From Phytoseiulus persimilis (lineage: Eukaryota > Arthropoda > Arachnida > Mesostigmata > Phytoseiidae): 64,000 nt of DNA. The notes under the pieces were generated by a model. It saw nothing but the letters and a program-made list of their open reading frames with translations, was not told where the DNA came from and ran no database searches. How positions within the stretch are numbered: the stretch's first letter is position 1; each line of letters opens with the position of its first letter. Where the stretch lies: positions 9,858,001 to 9,922,000 of the forward strand of contig CM075102.1 of assembly GCA_037576195.1 (NCBI GenBank). The letters run 5' to 3'. This document shows, piece after piece, positions 1 to 11,877 of the stretch. Position numbers and translations under genes: made by a program.

Positions 1-2
1 TT

Positions 3-479
3 GCCAAAGTTAAAGGAACCATCGATTTTTGTGTCACTCAGAGGCTTCCGTCAGGAAATTATCCCTCATCTTTGGGGTCAACCTCAGATCGGCTTGTTCA
101 CTGGTGCCACGGCGCGCCGGGATTCGTCTTCATGTTCGCGAAAGCTTACGAGATTTTCGGAGAAGATGTCTACTTGCGAGAAGCCCGTCGATGCGCTGAT
201 GTGATTTGGGAGCGTGGATTGCTCAAAAAAGGCTACGGCATCTGTCATGGTATTGCTGGCAACGCGTATTGCTTCCTCCGATTGTACAAACTGACTCAGG
301 AGAATCGGTATCTTTACCGGGCGTGCCGCTTCGCCGAGTTTTGTTGCGCGTATGGGAAACACGGCTGCCGCGTAGCCGATCGGCCGTACTCGTTGTTCGA
401 AGGAATGGCTGGTACCATACACTTTCTAGCCGACATGCTTCGACCTCTGCAGAGCAAATTTCCTGGATTTGAACTGTGA
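3..479 (+). CDS. LANCL: LanC-like protein, C-terminal part (5' partial)
   Basis: The frame is open from the window edge to a TGA at 477-479, so this is the last exon of a gene that begins outside the window. The 158 visible residues match the C-terminal half of eukaryotic LanC-like proteins, relatives of bacterial lanthionine cyclases that bind zinc and glutathione. The family's zinc site is present: the Cys of WCHGAPG (codon 105-107) and the Cys-His pair of GICHGIAGN (243-248). The ending RPYSLFEGMAGT followed by a short hydrophobic tail is also typical. No intron interrupts this part. A poly(A) signal AATAAA lies at 530-535, about 50 bp after the stop. The family call is firm; which paralogue (LANCL1, 2 or 3) cannot be decided from this fragment. 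Confidence 0.9.
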   Translation, partial: AKVKGTIDFCVTQRLPSGNYPSSLGSTSDRLVHWCHGAPGFVFMFAKAYEIFGEDVYLREARRCADVIWERGLLKKGYGICHGIAGNAYCFLRLYKLTQENRYLYRACRFAEFCCAYGKHGCRVADRPYSLFEGMAGTIHFLADMLRPLQSKFPGFEL

Positions 480-849
480 GCTAATTAATCCTAGCGTCGG
501 TAGTGTCTTTCCAAAATTGTCCGTGCTGAAATAAATGAGGGTTTGCGATGGCGATCGTTCGCTTGTTTCATGCGGAATCCTTGTGGGCGGAGAATAACAA
601 TAATCGCAGGGTGAATCCGAGGTGTCTCGTCTTTAGTGACTTGGATCATATTACCACACGCTCAAGTTTTCCCTCAGCCACATCCGTGTTGGCACGACTC
701 GTAGAGTTTACTCGTAGAAAGCCCTGGTGACGTTCCTGCATCTCTCTCGAGACGTTCATCTTTGAAAATCGTGATTCTTTCGCATATAGCTCGACATTGA
801 TGTGCATGTTCCATTATAGGTAAGCATTGCATCTGGAGGTCCGGGAAGC
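480..849. other. Intergenic: LanC-like 3' end and NF-YC 5' flank
   Basis: This holds the LanC-like 3' UTR with AATAAA at 530-535 and then the upstream flank of the NF-YC start codon. No further gene is seen. No convincing TATA box or initiator was found. Confidence 0.5.
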
Positions 850-3005
850 ATGTCTTCAGAGCAGAACTTCAGTCAACCGGCGAACGCGTCGTCAAATGCG
901 TTACACCCCGTAATGCAATACGAGAACCCGAACCATGCCAAGGAACACCTTGAGACGTTCTGGGTTCGGACGACAAACGAGATGCTGAATCTCAATTTTG
1001 TAAGTCAGCTCCCCGCGTATTCAGGTATCAAAAACCATGTATAACCATAGACTGTGGGGAACTCATGGATGTGCACTAAAGTGGTCATTGACCCCACAGA
1101 TAGACGCGAAACCGCCAGAGTTGCCTCTGGCACGTATAAAGAAAATCATGAAACTCGACGAAGATGTCAAGGTGATTCCCGTTCTGCGAAACATTCTGCG
1201 CGATCTATTCACAAGGCGGTTCATTCCAAGCGAAAGTTCGAAGAATGCATCGAACGTTTGAGGGACTCCGTTGACCGAGATGTCTCCTTGCAGATGATCA
1301 GTGCAGAGGCTCCGATTCTTTTCGCGAAAGCGGCAGAACTCTTCATCATGGAACTCACCCTTCGAGCCTGGATCCACACAGAGGATAATAAAAGGAGAAC
1401 TTTACAAAGGAACGATATCGCTATGGCAATTTCAAAGTTCGACATGTTCGACTTCCTCATTGATATCGTTCCGAGAGAGGAGCAGAAGCCGCCTCCACCC
1501 ACCTCTACAAATCAAGTGAGTTGAAGGGAATGTTTGATTGGTTGTGGTACATGAGGCAGCTGTCTGAAAACTCGCCAAACTCACCAACCCCGCGGCTTCG
1601 TTTCAGGGCAGCGCTGCCAAGACAGCTGCGCAACCCACCACGAAAGAGGAGGTCATAAAGTCGGCTACAGCCGTCAACCCGGAGCAAGTAAGCTTCTTCC
1701 AAATTGTTTTCTTGGATAAACCCCCTATTGTTCCATCGAATGCTACGAGTGGCTGATTCGCAGGTTCAATATCTTCTGCAACTCGCCGCGCAACAAGGCG
1801 CAATCAATCACCTCCAAACACAGCAGTCAACCCTTACCACAGCGGGCGGACAACAGATTCAGATCATCCCAGCCGGTGGAGGTGCTCCACAGACCATCCA
1901 GCTCACCACTGCGGCGCACCAGAACTTTCTCACACCTCAGGTCTGTGGGCAATTGCTTCCACACGAATGAACAGACTCTGCCTGATTCGTGTGCGCTCCT
2001 TGAAATCCGGAGGAACAGTCCCTCCTCCCCACACAGAGGGCGGCGGGTTCTGCCGATCGTTTTGAGGCCGTTGACCGTGAACGTCCAAATAGGGGGATCT
2101 GTTCGAATAATGTTCTGGTGGGGGAGACCTTCAGAATGTTCGAGAGAAAAGATGGGAAGCGGAATCCATGGAGGAATTCTCCACCGGGCGGTTCAGAACA
2201 ACAAAAGAACATTCTACCGCTAGAGCGTTGACGGTACCTGAGAATGGAAGAGAACCCAATTTTTCCTCCGCGATCGCATAACAAGAGGTTTTTCGTTTGA
2301 AGGTGGTTCAAGTCCAGTCTCTCGATGGAACGCAAACCCTGGTTCAATCAGGAGTCACTGGTGGGCAGGTAAAGTCGGAAGAATAGCGCTGTTCCTACTG
2401 TGGTCCCTCTCCCGCATAATCTGGCATGAGTTAGATAGGGAGAAACGAATAGAACGCTTCAATATCCAATTCTTCCCAATTACAGGTGATGCAAATACCA
2501 CAGGTGATTCAACAGCAAGCTTCTGCTGGCGGCCAGCAGCAGCATATCCAACTCGTTCCACAAGTGATCGGAGACCAACTGCAGCAGTTGCCTCTGCAGG
2601 CGCAGATTGGAGCAAACGGACAGTTCCAACTTGTGCGGGTCGCTGGGCAAGCAGCGAACGCTCATGGACAGCCTATAATCATTCAAGCGGCTCAACAATC
2701 GTCGGCGCATTCACAGCAACAAGCGATCTACCTACCGAACGGTCAACAGGTGAGACGATATGATCCCATCTCAAGTTTTGTCCAGCGAATGCCGCTTTCA
2801 ATCAACATGGGCGTGGAACATCAGGAGCATCAGTTCAATCTGCTGGACCCAGACGTGGCCGAATTCCTCGCCAACTCGTTCCCTGGGACTTACCGTTCCT
2901 CTCACTAACCCCATCAATTCCTCACAGGTTCTTCTTCAACCAGGCACTACCATTCAACAAGCTTTGCATGGCGAGGAAGAATCAACCGTGGCTGTGGGCC
3001 ATTAG
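850..3005 (+). CDS. NFYC: Nuclear transcription factor Y subunit gamma (NF-YC)
   Basis: Eight exons join with all phases at zero: 850-999, 1100-1171, 1294-1515, 1607-1687, 1764-1940, 2303-2368, 2486-2749 and 2928-3005 (TAG), giving 369 aa. NF-YC pairs with NF-YB through a histone fold, and the dimer with NF-YA binds CCAAT boxes in promoters. The histone-fold core is nearly identical to vertebrate [21 protein letters not shown] at about residues 58-74, then [27 protein letters not shown] and [10 protein letters not shown] to about residue 135. The rest is a Gln-, Val- and Thr-rich activation region, as in other animals. The start ATG at 850 opens a 50-residue leader ending in the conserved FW and EM motifs before the fold. 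Exon 2 is only 72 bp. The last exon was chosen because it joins in phase and is the first to reach a stop; the C-terminal exons are the least certain part. Confidence 0.93.
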
Positions 3006-4903
3006 TGATTTCACATGAAACTCAATTTTCTATATGATAGCGTTCGACACGAACTCTTCGGAAATTCGTCGTATCTGTGCACGTGAACGTCAGAGATGCG
3101 TGTTTCCCTTCGTTGTGTCCGGCGAAGTAACTCCGGTGTTCCGAATTCCAATCGGCGTGGTTGTATGCGTGCATCTCCGGATTTATGGAACGAATCTGCG
3201 AATTCCTCTCCTTTCGAGAACTTCTCAACAGCGCTGTTCACAGCAAGAGAACAATTTTTCGACTTCATCTGGAACAACATATTGCAACCGGAAGTACGGG
3301 AAGGCACTTCGCCGGCTGAACGTTTCTGTGAATACTCCTAGTTCGAATTGTGCAGGAATTCATTTCATGGAGTGATGTGGCGACGGTCGTCAACGTCTGT
3401 TGAATCTGTAGATATACTCCGCCTCGAGGAATTCGATCTCGTGGTCCCATCGGATGCGGTGTCCTCCGACTAGGCTCAAAATTTTGGAATGGTTATCCTT
3501 GGCCGCGGAGGACAACACGATCTCTGATCCTGGAACCATCGATCCGGCTGGTGCGAGCTTCTAGACGTGAATGGGGAAACCAACGCAGAAAATATCTGTC
3601 CAAGCGTCAATCGAGCCGATGACATGACTAAATGCAACAAGGACAGGAATCCGGGAAAAATCAGGGTATTCTGCTGAGCAGTTTTCTATCGCAGTCATGG
3701 ATTATACGTTTTGTGATCTGTAATTACTCAATGAACGTCATGAAATACTGTAAACATGTATATGACACAGACACTCGAGACAGTCTCACTAGTAAAGTGA
3801 AATTCGATCCAGTCCTGACAAACGAATTTTCTTTGCGGACAGGAGCTTTCATTCGCTGGCGCCCTTGATGAGTTGCGTATAAGGCTTTCAGAAGCTGTTG
3901 ATCTCACCGATGGAAATGAGACTGACGAATCCATGTGACGTTGGGGAAATTCTCCCGATTGGGCGGTTGTGCTCACGGGTTATTCGAATATTCGTGTGCT
4001 TCGATCGGTTCTCTTCAGTTTGGCAAGAAGCTCACTGATTCGACTGGGGGTATGGGAGACTTCCATGAGATTCATTTTTAGCCCTCTCAGGATCATCATC
4101 ATCATCATCGGTTGCTCCCCCTTGATGGTGCCGCATTGACCTCGAGCGCCCGAGCTGCTTCGTCAGCTTTCGTTCACGGCATTCTGTTCACCGAATCAAA
4201 TACTTTCCTCTCCGCTTCCCCCACGCTTGAGGAGCCTCCACTTTGGATTGCGTGTCAATATATGGTAGCTATGCGGATCTAAGAACGAGCAGACGAGGAA
4301 CAAAACAACGATGACAACCCTTCCCAAAGAACCGATGTCGGGGAAGCCCAGCCTTTTCCAGGATCTTTGGTTCCGAACCTCAGCTCCAAGGAACGGAATT
4401 CAGTTTGAACCTTTCAGCGAAGATGTGCCCGACGAACGCACCTGGTTCTGTCGCTCCTCGGGGAGAATGCCTGAGGACCACTGAGGTGCCGCGAGCCGAC
4501 GGCGCCCTGGGCGGGAGGAGTAGATCGAGCTGCCACGGTGACAATTTGAGGTGAGCCGAACCGGAGTTCATTCGAGCGAAGTTCGGTTCATTCAACGATC
4601 CATAACTTTGTTGTCGTTCTGGACAACTCGTGTGGTGTCAGTGTTTCCCGGTTTCCCGCGCCCTTCGAAGAGCGGTTATGCGTTCATCCAGGCGAGGTGC
4701 AGCTCTGCCACTCATCCTCTCAGTCGGTATGAGATGTGAGGAGAAACTACATTGTAGTTCGAAGATCAAACTGCAGTTTCCAGTTTTCCTGCATCAAGTT
4801 CCATTTATGAGCCGCAGTCTCGTAACTAACCGCGAAGAGTGCCCGCCCGTCTCCTGATCAAATCGAACTCAATTGAGCTGGGAGTGCATATAGAGCGTTT
4901 GCA
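3006..4903. other. Intergenic between NF-YC and HINT3
   Basis: About 1.9 kb without a gene I can support. The first few hundred bases are probably NF-YC 3' UTR. A short open + frame (3096-3341) has somewhat protein-like composition near its end but matches no family I know and has no clear splice partners. A short ATC microsatellite lies at 4092-4109. Confidence 0.4.
4092..4109. repeat. (ATC)6 microsatellite
   Basis: Six tandem ATC units in intergenic DNA between NF-YC and HINT3. No function is suggested. Confidence 0.9.
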
Positions 4904-7079
4904 ATGGGAGATGAAGTAAGTGAATGACCAGATGAAGTATTCAATGTTCGGCTCCTGAGGCTATATGAGAGCTTTTCGAGAGCTCTACAGATTTCATTGA
5001 TTTCTCTCATCAAAGAGCTTCTCAGACAAGAAAATATATTATCAAGCAAGTAGATTTGTACTTCGGGCAAAACTTCTCGTGAGAGCCGGGCCAAGCCCGG
5101 GCGCCGAAACGAGGCTCATTCAGTCTCAATTGTTACAGCCGGGTGAAGCATCGCTGTTTGGGAGATTCCTGGCGAAACTTCTGAGTGTGCTGCGTTGGGG
5201 TAACCAGTCGCCGGAATGCATCTTCTGCAAAATCGCGGCCGGTAAGTCAGTGAAGATTCACCGTTCCCGTTCTGGCGGTGCCGCTCTTTGAGAATGTTTC
5301 CAGTTCAATCCATCCCCAACTTGCTTAGGAGAAGCTTATGGATGGAGGTTCCGCTTCCTTGGTAACTGCTATCTCACGGATCTTGTTATCGATGTCTCCG
5401 ATTCTCAAGACAATAGAAGTGCTCTTTTTGGTAGAATGGCATCGTGCCTGGCCGGTCTACTCCATATACACGCATTCAAATGTCGCAAACAGCGCAGAGA
5501 CCTATAGAACGAGAATCCGTCAGTATCACGAAGAATGGAGGGTGAAAAACCGCTGACGAGACGAGGGAACCGCACACCCCCGTCCATGGAGGTCCACTTG
5601 GACTGGACCTCGAGCTCTCGGAAAGAACGTCCGAAAGACCTGATTGAAAAATCTTTCAAACACTGAGGTATACTAGCTGCTCGTGGGTGCTCCGGGGATG
5701 GCATGATACCGTGCTCCCGAGATGACGGCTGTGCATCGTCCGGTTCGAGACGGCTCTTCGAGGTTCGTGCCGCCTCTCGTAGGGTTTGTTGTAGGTGGGG
5801 TTCGTCAGACGTTAGGTTTGTTATGAGCGGCACTTCAGGGTGCCCACGATGAGAGGCGTATCCAGGTGTCTCTCAATTCTTTCGAAAGTGCCCTCTGAGC
5901 TCGTTTGCCGGCAAAATCGGTTGGTTTTCAAGGAAAGTCTTTGCCTCTCACGCCGGTTGAATCAATAGAAGTACCCTCTCCAATAAAATGGCTCCCTCGG
6001 ATAGAAGTGCTACCCTGGGGAGGGTTGGAACGATAGCAGAAGTGCACACGTATCAGAGAGAATAAGGTATGTCCATTGGACGTTTGGATGATTTCTGAAG
6101 TATGGCGTCGGCGTCTTTTTTGGTATGAGGAGTTTGGCGCCTGATGGGTCTCGGCAGTCCCCGTAATCTAGGCCTCCGAATCGATAGAAACTCCAGGATA
6201 TGCTGCGTATGATTGGGGGATTGGATGTACATGCTGAGATGGCCCTCTGACCTCAACAATGAACTTCCTTGGTGGAATGGAATGAGAAAAACCATTCTGA
6301 ATCCATCTAAGTACACGAGAAAAACTCCAACATCGTCAGATGCAGCCATAGCTAACGACCGAACGCGGTGTGTTCGCGCTCCTTTGCATAGCGTTCAGCT
6401 GGTTCTTCATCCTGAAGGTAACGATCCATCGGCCGAAATACATTATCATGATTCGAAGTACGTGGTGATAACAGACATCGCACCGGCATCCGATCATCAT
6501 TATCTGGTCATCCCCAAAGAGCACATTAGAGATGTCAAATCGTTAGATGACATGCATATTGAAATGGTGGAGGAAATGTCGAGGATCGGGAAACAGGTTC
6601 GTAACGACTTTTTTCATTATCAATATGGAGTCCGGTCACGCGCTGTTGGACAAGGCCTCAACGAACGATATTGGTTCCCAGGTGCTTGAGTCGAGAGGAG
6701 GGAAGTGGGAAAGCTGTAGAAATGGTTTCCATTGGCCACCATTCATTTCGGTGAGTGTCAAATCAGTTCTCGCAATCTATTCAGAAATACATTCCACGAC
6801 ATTAGGCTCGTAACGTAGGTTCTTGAGAACTGCTCTGATTCGTTCGTGCTTTGAGTGAATAAACTACTCGAAGGAACTCCGCTCATTCATCGTGTGTTCC
6901 AGGTCTCGCACCTCCATATGCACATCATCTCCCCAGAGTCTGAACTGTCAACGAGGATGGACCTAACTTTCAGACCCGATTCCTACTGGTTTAAGACGAC
7001 AGAAACCTTGCTCGGAATACTCGATCGAATGCGACCTCCGGTGACACAAATTCAGTCGCCTGTTGATGATTTGAGATGA
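4904..7079 (+). CDS. HINT3: Histidine triad nucleotide-binding protein 3 (HINT3-like)
   Basis: Model of five exons: 4904-4915, 5139-5241, 6418-6596, 6682-6750 and 6903-7079 (TGA), 179 aa, close to the human length of 182. HIT proteins hydrolyse adenosine phosphoramidates and related acyl-AMPs. Visible family marks are ECIFCKIAAG at the N-terminal strand, the HHYLVIPKEH segment, GFHWPPF, and the catalytic triad motif HLHMHII. The tail containing SYWF is specific to HINT3 rather than HINT1 or HINT2. The first exon is only 12 bp (MGDE, ending at a perfect GTAAGT donor). It was chosen because the next exon has no in-frame ATG and the acceptor at 5138 keeps the phase; this start is the least certain part. 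Intron 2 (5242-6417) is 1.2 kb and splits the Gly codon after CKIAA. Confidence 0.88.
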
Positions 7080-7454
7080 GGTCATCTTACGTCATATGCC
7101 TGCGCGTCGCCGCAGTATCGTAACAGATAGCCTGTCATTTCCAGCCAATCGCAGGATGACACAACGAAATGTAACAAAGAATATTCCGTCACAATTTCTA
7201 CCAATAACAGTAGTTCCGATCTGTCGGGAAGACTCATCACTTGTATACTTGAGTTCGTTCAGTTTGCGAGCGGTTTGAAATCGGGGAACCAATCATAGGT
7301 ATTGAAGACTATGGGAGCTCCACGTCTTCATTTGTTGAACTTCAAGTTTTCAAGAATGTTCATTTATTCAACGATTCAATGAGAGATGAAGTTCGTATCC
7401 GAATAGGTTCTCGCATAACTATCGTTCGATGTACAAAAATATGAACACGGATAG
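7080..7454. other. Intergenic between HINT3 (+) and a convergent - strand gene
   Basis: The 3' ends of two convergent genes face each other across about 375 bp. No coding signal, repeat or RNA gene was seen. Confidence 0.4.
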
Positions 7455-10400
7455 TTAGTTGTATCTGGGAATGCTAAAAGTCATCGCTTGCCTCATTCTG
7501 ACTTTTCCATCCGCGACGTGAGCCATGAGAAGCGTGGCGTCCCCAGCCTCCAGGGACAGCTTCAAGAGATCATTGATTTTCAGAACACTGCTGGCTTTCA
7601 GCCGGACAACGCGATAGTCGGGTGTACACGGTTTCGTTTTTGAGTAGGCGGAATCCGTGAATACATCGAATATTATTTCGGGCGGACCACGCTCCGAGCA
7701 GGAGTCACTCTGCCTCTCCTCAGGAGAACATCCAGCGTGAGCTGCGCTCTTGGTTCCCGATGAGTCCTCGAGTCGTTTCCTGAACTCAGAAACTTCGGTG
7801 ATTTCCTGCGTCAGCTGGAGCTCTCCGAAGATCAATTGAGTTTGGTTTTTCTTCGTCCCAGTCATCAGAGGGGTCGTGTTGCCTCGACACAAGCAGTTGT
7901 TCTGCGGGAGATCTTTACATTAAATTCGGCTGAGTCATCCTTCAAGTGCCTAACTACGAACGCCAGGCTCAAATTTTCGAATAGTGATGGTGGTTTCGCC
8001 AGAGCTTGCTCGCAGGAAATAAGATGAGAAAATAGCGATTCTTGATGGCAATATCGAAAAAACCTCTCTCTGGTCGTGAGATTCCTTGACGAGCTTCGCG
8101 AAAACGTTCTTATATTGTGACCACGACTGAGCAGATTCGATTCTTGGTATCCCATCGCCAGTGTATTTGTGCAGTGTGTCTACAATGGATAATGAATGCA
8201 CGCCCAGTTCAACTCCGTCGAACCATCGGGGAAACCAGCGACGGCTGTAACGCTGTCGGGGGAAAAACTTGGTTACATCCCTTTGGCCACAACATATACT
8301 TCCAGAGGAATCTCTCTGCTACGGGGTGTCAGCGGCGAGAGAGTTATCTTCGTATTGCGGAGGGCCTTGGATACGGAACTCACTTCTTGCATCGCGCCGT
8401 TTTCACCCGATTGAGGAAAACATTCACGGTTGGAAGATTGATTATGATTTTGATGAGAAAGCTTTTGCTGCAAAACGTTTCCATTTTTGTTAGCTGATTC
8501 CCGGGACAAAAAGCTTTTTATGAATTCTGGTGAGGATTCCAAAAAGCCGACTCGGCTGTCTGAGGATACCTTTTTTCTCTGGGCATTGGTTTTGACAGAG
8601 TTCTTCCGTTTACGTGTGCGTTTCGGCGTCGCCTTGTTCTCTTTGACCTGTTGTACGATTTGGAATCGAAAAAGTTGAGTTCTTCAGATGACCAAACTCA
8701 TATGCCGATGTCATGTTTGGATAGCGTTCCAAGTGACGACTGTGACGCAGACAGGCAGAGACTTACCCGTTCAGATTCTTCCCTGCCCTCTGCTGTGAAC
8801 CAATGCGGCTGGAGCTTCACGTTGAGACCAGTCACAGGTATCCTGACAAAAATATTTTTTCAACTTCTCACGCCTCGATCCTGCTCAATAAAGAACGAAA
8901 TAACGGCAGACACTGAACTCACCTAGGGCTCAGTGTGCCTGGAGCGCCTGGAGAGATCGCCGTCCGACATTCCGGCAAGAGTTCTCGCGGAATCATCCGC
9001 AGAAGCGCATGATCCATCGAGACACTTACTCTGGGGAATTCAATCTCCGGACCCTGGATGAACATACAGAAATATCCTCAAGAGTATGTTGGAAGAGTTC
9101 CGAAGTTTACATGTCCAAGGGATCGGGCGCCTCGCTTACCTCATATGGTGAGCTCTGCTCGTAGGTCAAAGCGGTCTCTCTCACTTTCGGGGCTGTCGGC
9201 ATACTGCACGAAAGGACCTGGAATAGTCAAATATCATTCACGACTTTAACTCTGCTGTCGCTCTGCATTGGCGGAGGTTGGAGGGGACGGAATGTTCCAA
9301 GAAGTTTCAGTTCCGTCCTAGGGGGCACTTCGTCTACGCAGGTGATTCGTGATAGCTCCTGAATGCTGAATATTTGTGGCCAAAGGCGATCAGCCCAGAG
9401 CTCTACTCACTTCAAGGTCAGAATCGGAGTCGTCTTTCTTGTAAGCTGAGAAAACCGATGCTTTCGGGGGCTGCACGCTCGGAGGGATGTTCTGAGCGAT
9501 ACTTTGTTCTCCGGGGCAAGAGGAGTCTTAAATTAGAATATTCCCTTCATGGGTACAGCTTCTCCTAGTTTTCTTTTCTTTGGAACGGATTGACCTGTGG
9601 GATGGCTCGGTTTCGGAAAACATTTTGCTGTATCAGGCTCGTCGAGGTACCGGATAGATCAAAACCTATCACGGTTTCAGATCGGTCAGAGAGAACGCTG
9701 ATTTGAGTATTCGAGGATCTCATTGCGTGTTCCGATCGCTCTGCTGAATGTGGAACACGTGGAGGAAATACCTCCGAAACGATTGAGCGCCCGAGGCAGA
9801 CAATCTGCACTCTGAAACTATTCCCATCTGGGGGACCGAAAGCCCTCCATTCTAGGAAAGCTGATCCCGGATTTCGAGAGCTTGCGCTGTCGGCAGCCGC
9901 TGAAGTACATACTATCGTCTCGTTCGCCGGAGAATGCTCAAGAATATTGCCATGCGATGTTCCGACTTCGATCAGAGCCCCCACCGCTACGGCAATCAAC
10001 CTAGCTGGCGAGTCGACTGAATGGGCAGAATACTAATCATTGCGCACATGAGACACACGCAGAATGTGCCGAACGGGCAGCGGGTGGCGTCTGAAGACAG
10101 ACGAGCATTCTTAACACTCACCATCGGAATGATTCGTCGTTTTACGTTTGAAAGACCTAAACGGAGCGACGATGGCGCCAGAATCCATTAGGTGTTCATA
10201 GATTGAATACAGCTCGGAATCTTCATCGTGTCGTATCATAGCATCGTAGGCATCGAACACTGTCATCGGAGTCAGATCCGCAAGGAGCAAGCGAAGCTTC
10301 ACACGCGTCATTAAGTACCTGCGCGTAGATCGTCTGTTAATAGAGGGCACGTGTATCTGGAACAAGGCTCGGTGCCTCTGTATCTTGTCTGGGAAGTACC

Positions 10401-11877
10401 ATTTTAACATATACTAACATGGCTTCGTAAAACTCCAGGAGCATAGGATCCCCTGCAGACCCAACTGTCTCAAGCTGCTTTCCGCGTCGCTGTACCACCT
10501 GGAAACGAACAGAAGCCGGATCTGAATAAGAACGGAGACATTCGGAGAGAACTTCATTCGTTGGGCTCATACACTTCAGGCCGTGGACTTCCACGTTGAT
10601 TTCAGTTACCTCTGCTTTTCGCTCTTCCGGTCTCCATATGGCTTCCGATATCGTAGAAACCTGGTATCTTTTCAGAGCCACAACCGACGGTGAGTCTGGA
10701 TCGTATCTGATTGGAAGGAGACCGAATTCAATCCCACCTTCAACCTTTGTCCCTCAGAATCCGGAAATTTAGGTTCATCTGGACCCAAAGATAATCTCTC
10801 GAATGAAAGCTTACTTTCGATTTTTCTTACTAGCGGACGAATCCTCGCACCAGGTAACAGAAGTACATCTGGTATCGTTCCCTGAACCTTTCTTACAGAT
10901 ACTCCTAGCACTCGGAAAATCAACGGTCATTTTGCGACCACTGGTCAACGTAACCTGAGGGAAGGAAACGAATTTGAACGAATGACTCCCATCGTATCAA
11001 CGGCTAGAGACAAATCCAGGCTGCGCAGAGGAGCTCTTCCGGAATACGCCTTCGGACCCATCCACTGATGTCTACCTCGAAGGGAGAAAGGTCATCTACT
11101 GAGGGAAGTCTTCGCTCTATCGCTTCCTGAATGTTGAAGGGCTCAGGGCTGCTTGTGTAGTCCCTCGATGATTCCCCCGAAACACCTCCCGGAACACTGG
11201 AATACTCGTTATCGACGGTGGGGAACACGAGACTGCTTGCCTGGAGATATTCCTTGGGGAAATCGTCTGCGTTAATCAAATGGCTCCCGAAGATCAAACC
11301 ACGACCTGCAGGGAGATAAGGATTCGAGCTGCTCACCGTCAAGAAGAGTCTCGAATCTCGGAAGTCATTGTCAGGCGACGGGCTATTAGACGATTCAGAT
11401 GCCGTTGAAGGACTGCAAACATGAGACGAGTGTTGAGTTACCGTTCCTATATGAAGCCTCCAATATACAAGCGAAACATTCGCCGATCACTCTACCTTGA
11501 GGTGGCATAGGACGTCGTTCCCTGCTCAAGGCTCTGACCGCTGCTATCCGAAAATGAATCCTCATCTTCTGAACTGACTATGATAACTTCATTTCCGGGG
11601 GGCTGATCCATGAGAGAGTCATTCCGCTGACTCGAAGTCTGTGAGTAACCCACTGATATGTTATCTTGCTGCGAACGAATTCCGGATGCAGTCGGAGTGA
11701 GAACTTGACCATCAGAGAAGAGTAATCGCTATTCCTCTCGCTTTCTCATCGAGCGTTTACCTGATACTGAGCTATCGTCTGCAGCGCTATGGCCATCGGA
11801 TTCTCCAAGAGAGATTCGTCACCAGTTTCCGTGTCACTGTCACTGCCACTCGTGTCTGAACCCCAATTACCAGCCAT
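7455..11877 (-). CDS. Uncharacterised multi-exon gene with an N-terminal SUMO-interaction-like motif
   Basis: I do not recognise the family. Seven exons close in phase from the 5' end: 11761-11877 (ATG), 11496-11668, 11076-11412, 10815-10954, 10419-10667, 10122-10318 and about 9595-10016. Further likely exons are one ending at 8923 (start unresolved) and 8767-8842. The 3' end is an open block whose coding part lies within about 7455-7870 and ends in TAA at 7457-7455. Exon 1 encodes an acidic Ser/Asp-rich start (GSDTSGSDSDTETGDE). Exon 2 contains EVIIVSSEDED, a hydrophobic core followed by acidic residues that fits the SUMO-interaction motif consensus. Later exons look like globular protein with no zinc cluster, transmembrane segment or catalytic motif that I can name. 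Exons between 7.9 and 9.6 kb are unresolved, and the block could be two genes. A nuclear, SUMO-linked role is inference from the motif alone. Confidence 0.6.

Noticed and set aside
5242-6417. Open frames inside HINT3 intron 2
   Set aside because: The flanking exons join perfectly in phase and the frames show no coding character.
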